From Actinomycetales bacterium (GTDB taxonomy: Bacteria > Actinomycetota > Actinomycetes > Actinomycetales > Dermatophilaceae): a DNA stretch of 64,000 nucleotides. The notes beneath the pieces were generated by a model that made no database searches, had not been told where the DNA came from, and saw only the letters and a program-made list of their open reading frames with translations. Both the position numbers and the translations under genes were made by a program. The stretch lies in the NCBI GenBank assembly GCA_016710645.1, contig JADJVI010000050.1:124001-188000 (forward strand). The letters run 5' to 3'. Of this stretch, positions 1 to 8,333 are shown one piece after another; within the stretch, counting starts at the first letter, position 1; every line of letters begins with the position of its first letter.

Positions 1-1953
1 GCGTCGTCTGCGCCGCCCGCCGGGGTCGACCCCGGGGCAGCGACCCCGGCAGGGTGTTTCCGGCGCGACCTCGGGTTGACCTTCGCCGGCGACGTGCCGA
101 CCGGGTCGGGCTGCACCGTCGATTCGCTCACCCCTGACGGCGACGCCGTGATGACCCCTGGACCTGGCCAGGGCGACGGCGGACGGCGGTATCGGCTCAC
201 GGCGCCCGTGCCCACGCTCGACTTCGCCTCGACGTCCCGGTGGGGAGTCCAGGTCTGGCTGCGCAGTCAATTGCGAGTGGGAGCCAGCCCGACGGCATAC
301 GTGCCCGATGCTGCGCACCCGGCCCGCGCGATCGCCGCCAGCCCGGTGCCCGTAGTGCCACTGCCGCCGCCCGCGCCACCGGGCGTGCCGCTCGGCAGCA
401 CCCCCGACGCGCAGGGCTGCTCGCACGTGCGGGTGCGCTGGTCGCTGCCCGCGGGCGGGGCCGGGGTGCGCACCTGCGTCGTCTGGGAGGTCTCCGAGAC
501 CGCCCTGCGCCAGCGGGCCGGGCTGCCCAAGGCCGCCGAGACCGACTCCCCCGGCGTGCGGCTGGCGGCTCTCTGGGCGGCCTATGACGCGATGACTCCC
601 GTCGCGCAGCGGGCGGCCTTCCGGCGTCTGCTAGAACTGCCCGGCACGGCTCGCGACGCCGACATCACCCTGCCCAAAGGGTCGACCGATATCCACCTGT
701 TCACCGTGACCACCCAGTCGATGACGGGGATCGAGTCGCCGTGGCCGGGACCGGCCGCCAGCGGGCACCTGCACCTGCAGGCCGCGATGGCGCCGCGGCT
801 GCGCCGCCCGGCGCCGCCGCTGGTGCGGCCGGAGGTCGGGATGGACGGCACGAGCACCCTGCGCCTGTATGCCGCGAGCTCGGTGCCGGTCGCGCGGTTC
901 CTCGTGTTCGCCACCCGATCGGAAGCGGCGGCCCGCGACCGCGAGAGCATGGGTCCGGCGGTGCTCACCATTCCAGTGGTCGCTGCCCCCGCTGCGAACG
1001 ACCCGGTGACCAATACGCCTATCTACGAGGCCAATTCGACCTTGACTCGGCCGCCGTCCTGGGAGCCGTGGTTGCTGCGGGCGGTGGCCGAACCGGTCGA
1101 CACCGTGCCGGTCGAAGCCGTCCGCGGCGTGCCTTCGCCGGCCAGCGACATCGTCTCGGTCAGCCTCCCGCCGACCACACCGCCCGACCTCGAACCGCTC
1201 ACCGCCGTGCGTTGGAGCGCCGATCACCGCAGCGTCCTCATCCGGACCTCGACCAGCGCGCCGGTCCGGGGTTTGGCCGGTGGGGTCGGTCCACACCGGA
1301 TCTCGGCTCGGGTCACCGGCAGCGGCGGCGCGGGGGTGGTCACCGTCGTGCCGTTGGCCGACCTCGGCTCATTGCCACAGGTCGACCTCACGGCCGCTCC
1401 GGCCGGACCGACGACCCCCGCGGGCCCAACCCCGGTGCTGGAACGCGGTGCTCGCGGGTCCGGGCGCACCCCGCTGGCACTGTGGTTCACCCTGCCGGCG
1501 GCGGGCGACGCTGCCGAGGTCAGCCTCACCCTCGTCGACCCCTCCGGACGGGCCACCGAACACACTCTCAGCGTGCCGCCGTTTGTGGCCCCAGCGGCAT
1601 ACACCATCACCATCCCGCGCTGGACGGTGCGCCCGACCGGGGTGGTCGTCTCGATCTTCACCGACGCGCCGCGAACGGTCGCCGCGGGATTCTCGCTGCG
1701 GGTGCGGGCGAGCACGCGGGGACCGTTGGGCCGACCCATCACGATCACCCGCACGGTGCCGCTGGCCAAGATCGTCACCGGCAAGCTCTACTTCGCCACC
1801 GACGGCAAGATCCACATCGTCCGGGTCACCAAGGTCTTCCCACCCGGAGGGCCGCAATATGCCGCGTGGGTGCCGCTCACCGGGCGCTTCACGGTGACCG
1901 CCAGCCTGCTCGGGCGGGACGGATCGGAGGTGTCGGCAAGCCACCGGTTCTGA
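1..1953 (+). CDS. Large hypothetical protein, 5' end outside window
   Basis: The reading frame is open from base 1 to the TGA at 1951-1953, so the gene begins upstream and about 650 residues are visible. A TTG at 76 is only an internal candidate start. The protein is rich in Pro, Ala, Thr and Val, with alternating hydrophobic strands and Pro-rich linkers, as in stacked beta-sandwich (fibronectin III-like) domains. No signal peptide, membrane segment or catalytic motif is visible in this part. A short helical insert lies around visible residues 160-225. I do not recognise the family. It could be a surface, tail-like or adhesin-like protein, but nothing in the sequence proves this. It is convergent with the regulator gene at 2041-2937, and a strong hairpin separates them. 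Confidence 0.7.
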   Translation, partial: ASSAPPAGVDPGAATPAGCFRRDLGLTFAGDVPTGSGCTVDSLTPDGDAVMTPGPGQGDGGRRYRLTAPVPTLDFASTSRWGVQVWLRSQLRVGASPTAYVPDAAHPARAIAASPVPVVPLPPPAPPGVPLGSTPDAQGCSHVRVRWSLPAGGAGVRTCVVWEVSETALRQRAGLPKAAETDSPGVRLAALWAAYDAMTPVAQRAAFRRLLELPGTARDADITLPKGSTDIHLFTVTTQSMTGIESPWPGPAASGHLHLQAAMAPRLRRPAPPLVRPEVGMDGTSTLRLYAASSVPVARFLVFATRSEAAARDRESMGPAVLTIPVVAAPAANDPVTNTPIYEANSTLTRPPSWEPWLLRAVAEPVDTVPVEAVRGVPSPASDIVSVSLPPTTPPDLEPLTAVRWSADHRSVLIRTSTSAPVRGLAGGVGPHRISARVTGSGGAGVVTVVPLADLGSLPQVDLTAAPAGPTTPAGPTPVLERGARGSGRTPLALWFTLPAAGDAAEVSLTLVDPSGRATEHTLSVPPFVAPAAYTITIPRWTVRPTGVVVSIFTDAPRTVAAGFSLRVRASTRGPLGRPITITRTVPLAKIVTGKLYFATDGKIHIVRVTKVFPPGGPQYAAWVPLTGRFTVTASLLGRDGSEVSASHRF

Positions 1954-1970
1954 GGGGAGCCGGTTTCGGG

Positions 1971-2015
1971 GATCGCGGTATGCCGTTGCACTCGAGGCGA
2001 CGGCATACCGCGATC
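1971..2015. terminator. Perfect 16-bp inverted repeat built from the GGTATGCCGT motif
   Basis: The arms GATCGCGGTATGCCGT (1971-1986) and ACGGCATACCGCGATC (2000-2015) are perfectly complementary around a 13-nt loop. The hairpin lies between two convergent genes and probably works as a bidirectional terminator, though no T-tract follows. Each arm contains one copy of the genome motif GGTATGCCGT/ACGGCATACC. Confidence 0.7.
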
Positions 2016-2040
2016 TGCCTTTCGATGCGTGCCGGGGGGA

Positions 2041-2937
2041 TCAGGCGTATTGCCAGCGCAGCCCGATGGTGCCGCGCCGCGGGCGTTCCCGGACGACGCT
2101 GACCCGCCGGTCACCACCGAGCGTGCGTGGCTGGACGAAGCGGTCGGGCCCGGTGTCGCGGTGCCGCTCGAACTCCTCGAGGTTGACCGGCAGGCAGTCG
2201 GGATGGAAGCCGACATCGACGGTGGTGAGCGAGCGCGGTGCGGTGAGGAAGACGTAGGCCGCCATCGTCGGGATGGTGTTGGCGTCGGTCGACGTGTAGT
2301 GCAGCACGTGGAACTCCCCGCGCCGGATGACCCGGTCGAAGACCATCTCGCAGACCACGACGTTGGCCTCGACGTCACGTCGGACCCGGCCGATGCGGGC
2401 ACCGCTGACGATGTCGAGGTCGATCTTGTAGGGGTCGCCGCCGGGTTCGCCGCCGTGGATGGCGGGATAGCGGTCGACGTCGACCAGCGCCTTGAGCGTG
2501 TAGAAGGACCGGACGCTGTCGAGGCTGCCGTCCGGCCCGATCTCGGCGAAGTCCGAGCAGGAGACGATCGACATGGCCGCGAACTTGTCCTGGCAGCCCA
2601 CCTCGGCCAGCAGGTTGTCGATGCGCTGGCCGGCGGCGACCATGTCGAATGCCTCTGGGCCGACCTGGGGGGCCTCGGAGTTGATCCGGTTGTAGAGCGA
2701 ACCGTCGGCCACCCCGAGGATCGCCTCCAGCGCCCGCACGACCTCGATGGATTCCGGGCCGGTCGGACTGCGGTGGCCGTTCTGCCAATAGCTCAGCGTG
2801 CTTCGCCCCACCGCAAGGCCGCGATCGGACAGCCGTCGTTGAATGGTCTCCAAGGTGAGCCCGCTCTGCCGGATCGCGACGCGCAACCCGTGATTGAACG
2901 ATCCACCGGTCGTGGCTCCAGTCGGCACCGCATTCAC
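2041..2937 (-). CDS. XRE-type helix-turn-helix transcriptional regulator
   Basis: 298 aa with a GTG start at 2937. Residues 15-75 form an XRE/Cro-type helix-turn-helix (SGLTLETIQRRLSDRG, then GRSTLSYWQNGHRSP), in which SYWQNG is the recognition-helix end. The remaining 220 residues have no family I recognise; they are mixed alpha/beta with several Asp-Gly turns and no membrane segment, and may be a ligand- or partner-binding domain. The start lies at the edge of a region with three copies of AACGTTCAC or CACGTTCAC, one of them inside the 12-bp palindrome GTGAACGTTCAC. This suggests the protein regulates its own gene. An SD-like GAGGGG abuts the GTG directly, so an initiation point slightly downstream, or leaderless translation, is possible. 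Confidence 0.8.
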   Translation of the reverse strand: MNAVPTGATTGGSFNHGLRVAIRQSGLTLETIQRRLSDRGLAVGRSTLSYWQNGHRSPTGPESIEVVRALEAILGVADGSLYNRINSEAPQVGPEAFDMVAAGQRIDNLLAEVGCQDKFAAMSIVSCSDFAEIGPDGSLDSVRSFYTLKALVDVDRYPAIHGGEPGGDPYKIDLDIVSGARIGRVRRDVEANVVVCEMVFDRVIRRGEFHVLHYTSTDANTIPTMAAYVFLTAPRSLTTVDVGFHPDCLPVNLEEFERHRDTGPDRFVQPRTLGGDRRVSVVRERPRRGTIGLRWQYA

Positions 2938-2944
2938 CCCCTCA

Positions 2945-3011
2945 GTGAACGTTCACAGCTGACAGCGAGCCTCCCACACCGACCTGCACGTTCACAAACT
3001 GCAACGTTCAC
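2945..3011. promoter_or_regulatory. Repeated AACGTTCAC sites upstream of the XRE regulator
   Basis: AACGTTCAC occurs at 2948-2956 and 3003-3011 and CACGTTCAC at 2987-2995. The first copy is half of the perfect 12-bp palindrome GTGAACGTTCAC (2945-2956). A further GTGAACGTT lies at 3269-3277, inside the 3' end of the next gene. The sites sit immediately upstream of the regulator and look like its operators. The rest of the 322-bp gap (2938-3259) shows no other clear signal. Confidence 0.5.
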
Positions 3012-3259
3012 GGAGACCGGCGGATCGGTCGTCTCGGTTGAAGAGCTTCGGGCCGATCGAGGAAACTCGAAGAGCACGTCGGGCAAGGGACCCTGAGCTT
3101 GAATGGGCCGCGGCAACGCGGGAGGGGAGAGCTCCAGCTCCGCGCAGGTTGGGCGCGGATACGGTATCGCACGATGGCAAAGGTGGCTGGCTCTCGCTGG
3201 TGTCAGAGGGCCGGCCACCTGCCATGTCCGGCCGGTCTCGGCGACCGTCGCACCCTCGC

Positions 3260-3859
3260 TCAATCGACCGTGAACGTTGGAGCGCCGTCGCTGCATCGGA
3301 CCTTCACCTCGACCTCGCCGTCGCCACTGCGGAACTGCACTTCGATCGCGTTGTCGTCGACCTTACGGGTGTTGGACCACCCCTGGTTGGGGGTGACCCA
3401 GGACAGCGCAAGCGTCGTTCCCGTGCAGGTGGCCCCGATCGATCCGCCCCGCGTCGTCGTCGAGCCGGGGACCGCCTTCAGGGCCGGGGTCTGACCTCCG
3501 CCGCTCGGCGCCCCGGGTTTGGTCCCACCGGTGGCCGCCCCGGAGGGACGGGTCGGGGCGGCGGGGCCAGCGCCGGTGGGCGCGGGCGCGGGAGTCGGTG
3601 CCGTCGCCGCTGGCGATGTGGACGGGCCCGGCGAGGTCGCGGCGGTGACTGCCGCTCCCGAGGTCGCGCCCGGGACGGCGGGTGCGGTCATCGCGCGGGG
3701 GGCGGGCTCGGACCCGAGCAAGGAGGCTGCGGCACCGGCGCGTGCGATGACGAGCCACCCGAGCGTGGAGACCGCGCCGACGACGACCAACCACAGGAAT
3801 ATGCCGTTGCGCACGGATCGCGTGAGGCCAACCGCCTCGGGTCGTTCACCTGGGCCCAT
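3260..3859 (-). CDS. Membrane-anchored Pro/Ala/Thr-rich secreted protein
   Basis: 199 aa. The ATG at 3859 is preceded by an excellent AGGAGG ribosome-binding site, so the longer in-frame reading upstream is rejected. A short charged N-terminus is followed by one hydrophobic segment (about residues 19-40, FLWLVVVGAVSTLGWLVIA). A long low-complexity Ala/Thr/Pro linker (about 55-125) comes next, then a compact C-terminal domain with two Cys (SIGATCTGTTLALSW and KVRCSDGAPTFTVD) that probably form a disulfide outside the cell. This looks like an extracellular sensor or binding domain on a stalk. The gene is divergent from the two-component system, with only 37 bp between them, so the two may be linked functionally. 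No named family recognised. Confidence 0.75.
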   Translation of the reverse strand: MGPGERPEAVGLTRSVRNGIFLWLVVVGAVSTLGWLVIARAGAAASLLGSEPAPRAMTAPAVPGATSGAAVTAATSPGPSTSPAATAPTPAPAPTGAGPAAPTRPSGAATGGTKPGAPSGGGQTPALKAVPGSTTTRGGSIGATCTGTTLALSWVTPNQGWSNTRKVDDNAIEVQFRSGDGEVEVKVRCSDGAPTFTVD

Positions 3860-3883
3860 CGGGACACCTCCTGCCCTGAGGCG

Positions 3884-3889
3884 TAGCGT
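3884..3889 (+). promoter_or_regulatory. -10 box TAGCGT of a leaderless promoter
   Basis: TAGCGT fits the actinobacterial TANNNT -10 pattern. It ends 7 nt before the ATG of the response-regulator gene, where no ribosome-binding site is visible. This spacing puts the transcription start at or next to the start codon. Confidence 0.45.
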
Positions 3890-3896
3890 ACGGGCC

Positions 3897-4622
3897 ATGG
3901 TCTCCGTGCTCATCGTCGAGGATGACTCCGCGATCCGATCGGCGCTGATCCGGGCCCTCACCGCGGGTGGGCACGCCGTGGCCAGCGCCGCCACGGGGAT
4001 GGCAGGACTGTCCAGTGCCGTCGACGGTCGTCCCGACGTCGTCGTGCTCGACCTTGGCTTGCCAGACATCGACGGCCTGCGGGTGCTGCCAATGCTGCGG
4101 GCGGTGAGTTCGGTGCCGGTCATCGTCGCCACTGCACGCGACGACGAGCGGGTCATCGTCCAAGCCCTCGACGCGGGCGCCGATGACTACCTGGTCAAGC
4201 CGTTCGGAGCCGAGCAGCTGGAAGCCCGGATCCGGGCGGTGTTGCGGCGCTTGGCGACGGCCACCCCTGATGCTTCGGTCACCGTCGGGGGTTTGACCGT
4301 CAACCCCGTGACCCGGGAGGTGACGGTGGACGGCATACCCGTGGAGTTGTCGCGCAAGGAGTTCGACCTGCTCTACCTGCTGGCCCAGCGCGCCGGCGAG
4401 GTCGTCACCAAGCGCGAGATCCTTGCCGAGGTGTGGCGCCAGACCTATGGCGGCGGCGACCGCACCGTCGATGTCCACCTGTCCTGGTTGCGGCGCAAAC
4501 TCGGCGAGACGGCCGCGGCGCCGCGCTACCTGCACAGCATTCGGGGGGTCGGGATCCGGCTGGTCGACCCCAGCGCCGACAGCGGCACAGCTGCCGGCGG
4601 CAGCGCCAGTGGCAGCAGCTGA
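3897..4622 (+). CDS. OmpR/PhoB-family response regulator
   Basis: 241 aa. The receiver domain (residues 1-115) shows the acidic pocket D9/D10, the phospho-acceptor D52 in VVVLDLGLPDIDG, the conserved T/A region at 79-80 and K101 in DDYLVKPF. A winged-helix DNA-binding domain (about 130-228) follows, with the typical SRKEFDLLYLLAQRAGEVVTK and the RTVDVHLSWLRRKLG recognition region. The start at 3897 is chosen because the protein then begins MVSVLIVEDD; it appears leaderless. The stop overlaps the start of the sensor kinase by one base (TGATG), so the two are translated together. The likely targets are nearby genes, perhaps the redox cluster at 6-10 kb, but this is inference. Confidence 0.95.
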   Translation: MVSVLIVEDDSAIRSALIRALTAGGHAVASAATGMAGLSSAVDGRPDVVVLDLGLPDIDGLRVLPMLRAVSSVPVIVATARDDERVIVQALDAGADDYLVKPFGAEQLEARIRAVLRRLATATPDASVTVGGLTVNPVTREVTVDGIPVELSRKEFDLLYLLAQRAGEVVTKREILAEVWRQTYGGGDRTVDVHLSWLRRKLGETAAAPRYLHSIRGVGIRLVDPSADSGTAAGGSASGSS

Positions 4623-5953
4623 TGCTGCGGACGCGCATCACCTGGCTGGCCGTCGGGATCATCTCGGCGGTCGTCGTGTCCTTCGTCATCCCGCTGTGTC
4701 TGCTGGTGCGCACCATGGTCCACGACCGGGCGATGGCCGAAGCGCGAGTCCTCGCGCAGTCGACCGCCACCCTGGTGGCCAGCGTCGATGACCTCAGTCG
4801 GTTGGCGGTGGTCATCGACCCGGTCATCCAGGCCGCGGCGACCTCGTCGGCGGGGCCGATCCACCTGTGTGTGACCCTTCCCGACGGCACCCGCATCGGG
4901 CCGGCCGACGACGGTTTCGACAGCGACGCACCGGCCCTCATCGAGCGGGCGGGCACCCAGTCGGCGTCGTTCACCCAAGTCACCGGCGAGTCGGCCGACG
5001 TCCTCACCCCGGTCACCGTCGCGACCGGCACCGTCGTCGTGCATACGTCGACCCATTTCGTCTATCTGCAGAGCCGGATCTGGCTCGTCTGGGCCACCTT
5101 GGCGGGTCTCGGAGCGGTGATCATCGGCTTGGGTGCCTTCATCTCGCGTCGGATGGCGGAGCGGATCAGCACCCCCGTGACCGAGATGGCCGACGTGGCC
5201 CATCGGCTGCGCGAGGGCGACCTCAGCGCCCGGGCGCACACCTCGGCCGGAGCCTCGCCCACCGAGGTCACCGAGCTCGGCACCGCCCTCAACCGGCTGG
5301 CGGCCCGCATCGCAGAGCTGCTGGCCGGCGAACGGGAGGCGGCCGCCGATCTCTCGCACCGGTTGCGCACCCCCGTCACCGCACTGCGCCTGGACACCGA
5401 TCTGGTCGCCGACGACGCCGTGCGCGACCGGCTGCGCAGTCACGTCGAAGACCTGCACCGCGTCATCGACTCGGTTGTCACCGAGGCCCGACGCACCTCC
5501 CGCGACGACATGACGGCGGCCGGTGACCTCGCGTCCGTGGCAGCCGGCCGGACGGCATACTGGCGGCCCCTGGCCGAGGACCAGGACCGGTCTCTGGCAG
5601 TTGAGGTGCCCTCGACCCCCGTCTTCGTTGCGCTGCCCAGCGCCGACCTGCGCGACCTCGTGGACACCCTCATCGACAACGTCTTCGCGCACACCCCCGA
5701 AGGCACCGACCTTGAGGTGACCGTCACGGCTACCGACGGGGTCGCGCGCCTCGCGGTGGCCGACGCCGGCCCCGGGCTGGCCTCCGTAGACCTCGTCGAA
5801 CGCGGTCGCAGCGGCAACGGCGGCACGGGGCTGGGCCTGGACATCGTGCACCGGCTCGCCGACCGGGCGGGCGGCTCGGTGCGGCTCGGGCGAGCGCACT
5901 TGGGCGGGCTGCTCGTCGAGGTCCAGTTGCCGCACCTTCCGTCGGCGGACTGA
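4622..5953 (+). CDS. Sensor histidine kinase of the two-component pair
   Basis: 443 aa. Membrane segments lie at about residues 8-30 and 153-175 and enclose an extracellular sensor domain of about 120 residues. A HAMP linker follows (RRMAERISTPVTEMADVAHRL), then the dimerisation/phosphoacceptor helix AAADLSHRLRTPVTALRLD with His at about residue 246. The catalytic domain has the N box (DNVFAHTPEG), G1 (ADAGPGLA) and G2 (GNGGTGLGLDI). All motifs needed for autophosphorylation are present. The N box is slightly unusual (DNVFAHTP for the usual xNAxxHTP). The start overlaps the response regulator by one base, which fixes the ATG. The signal sensed is not evident from the sequence. Confidence 0.95.
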   Translation: MLRTRITWLAVGIISAVVVSFVIPLCLLVRTMVHDRAMAEARVLAQSTATLVASVDDLSRLAVVIDPVIQAAATSSAGPIHLCVTLPDGTRIGPADDGFDSDAPALIERAGTQSASFTQVTGESADVLTPVTVATGTVVVHTSTHFVYLQSRIWLVWATLAGLGAVIIGLGAFISRRMAERISTPVTEMADVAHRLREGDLSARAHTSAGASPTEVTELGTALNRLAARIAELLAGEREAAADLSHRLRTPVTALRLDTDLVADDAVRDRLRSHVEDLHRVIDSVVTEARRTSRDDMTAAGDLASVAAGRTAYWRPLAEDQDRSLAVEVPSTPVFVALPSADLRDLVDTLIDNVFAHTPEGTDLEVTVTATDGVARLAVADAGPGLASVDLVERGRSGNGGTGLGLDIVHRLADRAGGSVRLGRAHLGGLLVEVQLPHLPSAD

Positions 5954-6015
5954 GCGGGCATCCACCGGTCGGCTCACCGGGTGCTCCCGTTTGGGGACAG
6001 ACCCGGTATGCCGGG

Positions 6016-6480
6016 TCAGTCGTCCTCGTGGTCGCTCTCGTGTTCGCCGGAGTGGTCGCTCTCGTGCTCACTGGCGTGCTCGGACTCATGCTCGGAGTGG
6101 TCGCTCTCGTGCTCGGACTCATGCTGCGTCGCGGTGCTCTGGCCGGATGAGCTGGCGCCGGCGGCGGGGCCGCTCGAGGACGCGTTGGCGCCGGCTGGTG
6201 CCGCGGGCACGGCGGGCACGGCGGGAACAGCACCGATGTCCGCGGCCGGCACCGCCACGACGGGGGCCGGGACATGGGTCACGCAGACCTCACCCTCCAG
6301 CACTGCGGGGGGTGTGCAATCCCGAAGCACGACGACCGGTTCGGCGGGAGTGGTGACCGCTGCTGGAGTGGTCGCTGCAGCCGGTTGCATCGGCGCAAGC
6401 GAGGAGTAGAGGAAGCCCGAGATGGCCAGTCCCGCCAGCGCGCCGACACCTGCGGCTTTGGCCTGGAACGACAGACTCAT
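6016..6480 (-). CDS. Secreted or anchored protein with a His/Glu/Ser-rich tail
   Basis: 154 aa; the ATG at 6480 has AGGAG six bases upstream. A hydrophobic N-terminus (about residues 10-28) acts as signal or anchor. The next part is Ala/Val/Pro-rich and has two Cys (RDCTPP, EVCVTH) about a dozen residues apart. The last 37 residues are almost only His, Glu, Ser and Asp in HESEHESDH-type repeats (about ten His). Such a tail can bind Zn, Cu, Ni or Fe. The gene is divergent from the redox cluster, so a role in metal handling for those cofactors is plausible but unproven. The tail is encoded by imperfect GAGTGGTCGCTCTCGTGC-like repeats, so its length may vary between strains. Confidence 0.75.
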   Translation of the reverse strand: MSLSFQAKAAGVGALAGLAISGFLYSSLAPMQPAAATTPAAVTTPAEPVVVLRDCTPPAVLEGEVCVTHVPAPVVAVPAADIGAVPAVPAVPAAPAGANASSSGPAAGASSSGQSTATQHESEHESDHSEHESEHASEHESDHSGEHESDHEDD

Positions 6481-6586
6481 GAGTGCTCCTGATGACGGCG
6501 GGTTCTCGAGTGGTTTTCGAGGGGTTTCGACGGGTCCGATACTGCGGGGCGACTGCTCAACCCGACCTCACCGCTGGGTCAAGACC

Positions 6587-6706
6587 GTCCTAAGTTCGTC
6601 GCTGTGGCGAAATGCGTCACTGGTGACCCCTCCCGCCACACCTTGCAGACATGGAGCGCTCAGCGCTCCCCCAGCCGGCGCCCAGGAGAACCTGACCTGT
6701 CCTTAA
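6587..6706. promoter_or_regulatory. Repeated GTCCTWAR sites in the divergent promoter region
   Basis: GTCCTAAG (6587-6594) and GTCCTTAA (6699-6706) are similar direct repeats in the 273-bp gap between the His-rich gene and the redox genes. OmpR-type regulators bind short direct repeats like these, and such a regulator is encoded 2 kb away. This is a weak signal based on two sites only. Confidence 0.2.
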
Positions 6707-6753
6707 CGCACACCTGAGGCCCCCTTGTCGACCGCTCGGCGAGAGTCACTGTC

Positions 6754-7203
6754 ATGAAGACCTCCACGCCTGCCGCTCGCGACCGCGCCAACCGCGCCCT
6801 CGGGATCGTCACGGGGACGGTGGCCGCCTCGGCCGTCGTCGCCGTTGGCGCTGCCACGGTCGCTGCCGCTCAGCAGACCCAACAGACCCAAGCCGCGAAG
6901 GCTGCCCACGCTGCCGCAGTCCAGGGCGCCGTGAGCGCGCCCGTCGAGCTGCGCGACCGGGAGAGCCGCACCGTCACCGACCGGGTGCTCACCCAGGCGC
7001 AGCCGGGCGCTGGTGGGGCGGCTCCGGCAGCACCCGCGGCTCCCAAGGCCCCAAGCGCTGGCGGCCTGAGCACCCGCTCGGGCACCTCGTCATCGACAGC
7101 CAAGTCAGGCACCAGCTCCGGCACGACCAGCAAAACCACGACCCGCACCCAGACGGCACCGCAGCCGGCGACCAAGCCAGTCGTCCCGTCAACCGGTTCC
7201 TGA
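6754..7203 (+). CDS. Secreted Ala/Thr/Ser-rich protein of the redox cluster
   Basis: 149 aa. The N-terminus is basic and is followed by a hydrophobic stretch (about residues 20-47, IVTGTVAASAVVAVGAATVAA), a signal peptide or anchor. The rest is low-complexity: Gln/Ala-rich, then a VELRDRESRTVTDRVLTQ segment, then an Ala/Pro and Ser/Thr/Gly/Lys-rich tail. There is no FMN_bind motif (D-G-x-S/T-G-A-T/S), so it is not an obvious substrate for the ApbE enzyme encoded just downstream. It is 14 bp from apbE on the same strand and probably starts that operon. Family not recognised. Confidence 0.7.
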   Translation: MKTSTPAARDRANRALGIVTGTVAASAVVAVGAATVAAAQQTQQTQAAKAAHAAAVQGAVSAPVELRDRESRTVTDRVLTQAQPGAGGAAPAAPAAPKAPSAGGLSTRSGTSSSTAKSGTSSGTTSKTTTRTQTAPQPATKPVVPSTGS

Positions 7204-7217
7204 AGAGCGAGATCCTG

Positions 7218-8333
7218 ATGTCGCGCACCCCCTCCCGTCTGTCGGTCCTGCCGGTGAGCGACCCGGCATACCGGGGTTCGGTCGTCGAGCCACCGCGGTG
7301 GCGAGCCCTCGGCACCTACGTGGAGCTGCACGTCGCCGACCCCGAGCAGGAGCAGGCTGCCATCGCGTTGGCCCACGCCGTCCTCGCCGAGGTCGACCTG
7401 TCCTGCAGCCGGTTCCGCGACGACTCCGACCTCATGCGGGCCAATCGGGCTGCGGGGGAATGGATTCGCGTCTCGCCGGTGCTCGTCGGCGCTCTGCGGG
7501 CGGCGCTGTGGGCGGCGGATTACACCGATGGTCTGGTCGATCCGGGGCTCGGCGAGTTGATCGTCGCGGCGGGTTACGACCGCACCTTCACCGCGTTGCG
7601 GCCCACCGACGACCCGGCCGGTATGCCGTGGCGAGACGCTGCATCCGGCACGAGAGGCGCCCCACGCGGCTCGTGGCGCGACATCGAGCTCGGCGAGGGC
7701 CTGGTCCGGATCCCGCGTGGGCTGAGCGTCGACCTCGGGGCCGTGGGCAAGGCCTATGCCGCCGACCTGGTCGCTCTGAGCATCGCCGACCGGCTCGGCA
7801 CGGCCTGTGTCGTGAGCGTGGGCGGCGATGTGCGGACTGCCGCACCTGAGGTTGAGCCGGGCCAGGGCGGCTCGCTTGCGAACAGAACCACCACGGGCGG
7901 GTTAACCAGCGAGATCGCCATCGCGGAAGACCTCGCGGCCCTGCAGTCGGGGCTCGCGCCGGTGTGCGTGGTCCCCTTGTCGGCCGGTGGGATCGCCACC
8001 TCGTCGATCACCGCCCGCCGCTGGGTGCGGGGCGGCACCACCTGGCATCACATCCTCGACCCCCGCTCGGGCGGCCCGGCCCCGGATCAGTGGCGAGCGG
8101 TCACGGCATACGGGTCTAGCGCCGCGGCAGCGAACGCGGCCTCGACCGCCTCCCTCGTGCTCGGCTCAGACGCCGTGCCGTGGTTGCAGGAGCGCGGCAT
8201 ACCGGCTCGATTGGTCGCGGCCGACGGGACGGTGACCGTGACGCAGGCATGGGAGGTCGCACGGCATACCGGCTGTATGGACGCCGGGACCGAGGCCGGG
8301 ATTGCTGCGTCAGCCGGAGGGGAGTCGGCGTGA
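7218..8333 (+). CDS. apbE: FAD:protein FMN transferase (ApbE family)
   Basis: 371 aa. ApbE enzymes split FAD and attach FMN to a Thr/Ser of extracytoplasmic flavoproteins, using Mg2+. Visible features are the VDLGAVGKAYAAD motif, the VSVGGDVR segment, HHILDPRSGGPA near the C-terminus and a small-residue-rich SSAAAANAAST helix, all typical of the family. An insertion after GGDVR (about residues 212-240, Gln/Gly/Thr-rich) is unusual. There is no clear signal peptide or lipobox, so the protein is probably cytoplasmic or exported by an atypical route. It overlaps the downstream membrane gene by 4 bp (GTGA). No FMN_bind target is encoded nearby, so its substrate must lie elsewhere or be unconventional. 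Confidence 0.9.
   Translation: MSRTPSRLSVLPVSDPAYRGSVVEPPRWRALGTYVELHVADPEQEQAAIALAHAVLAEVDLSCSRFRDDSDLMRANRAAGEWIRVSPVLVGALRAALWAADYTDGLVDPGLGELIVAAGYDRTFTALRPTDDPAGMPWRDAASGTRGAPRGSWRDIELGEGLVRIPRGLSVDLGAVGKAYAADLVALSIADRLGTACVVSVGGDVRTAAPEVEPGQGGSLANRTTTGGLTSEIAIAEDLAALQSGLAPVCVVPLSAGGIATSSITARRWVRGGTTWHHILDPRSGGPAPDQWRAVTAYGSSAAAANAASTASLVLGSDAVPWLQERGIPARLVAADGTVTVTQAWEVARHTGCMDAGTEAGIAASAGGESA

Noticed and set aside
3260..4156. Longer version of the membrane-anchored protein starting at 4156
   Set aside because: It would overlap the response regulator by 260 bp; an AGGAGG site fixes the start at 3859.
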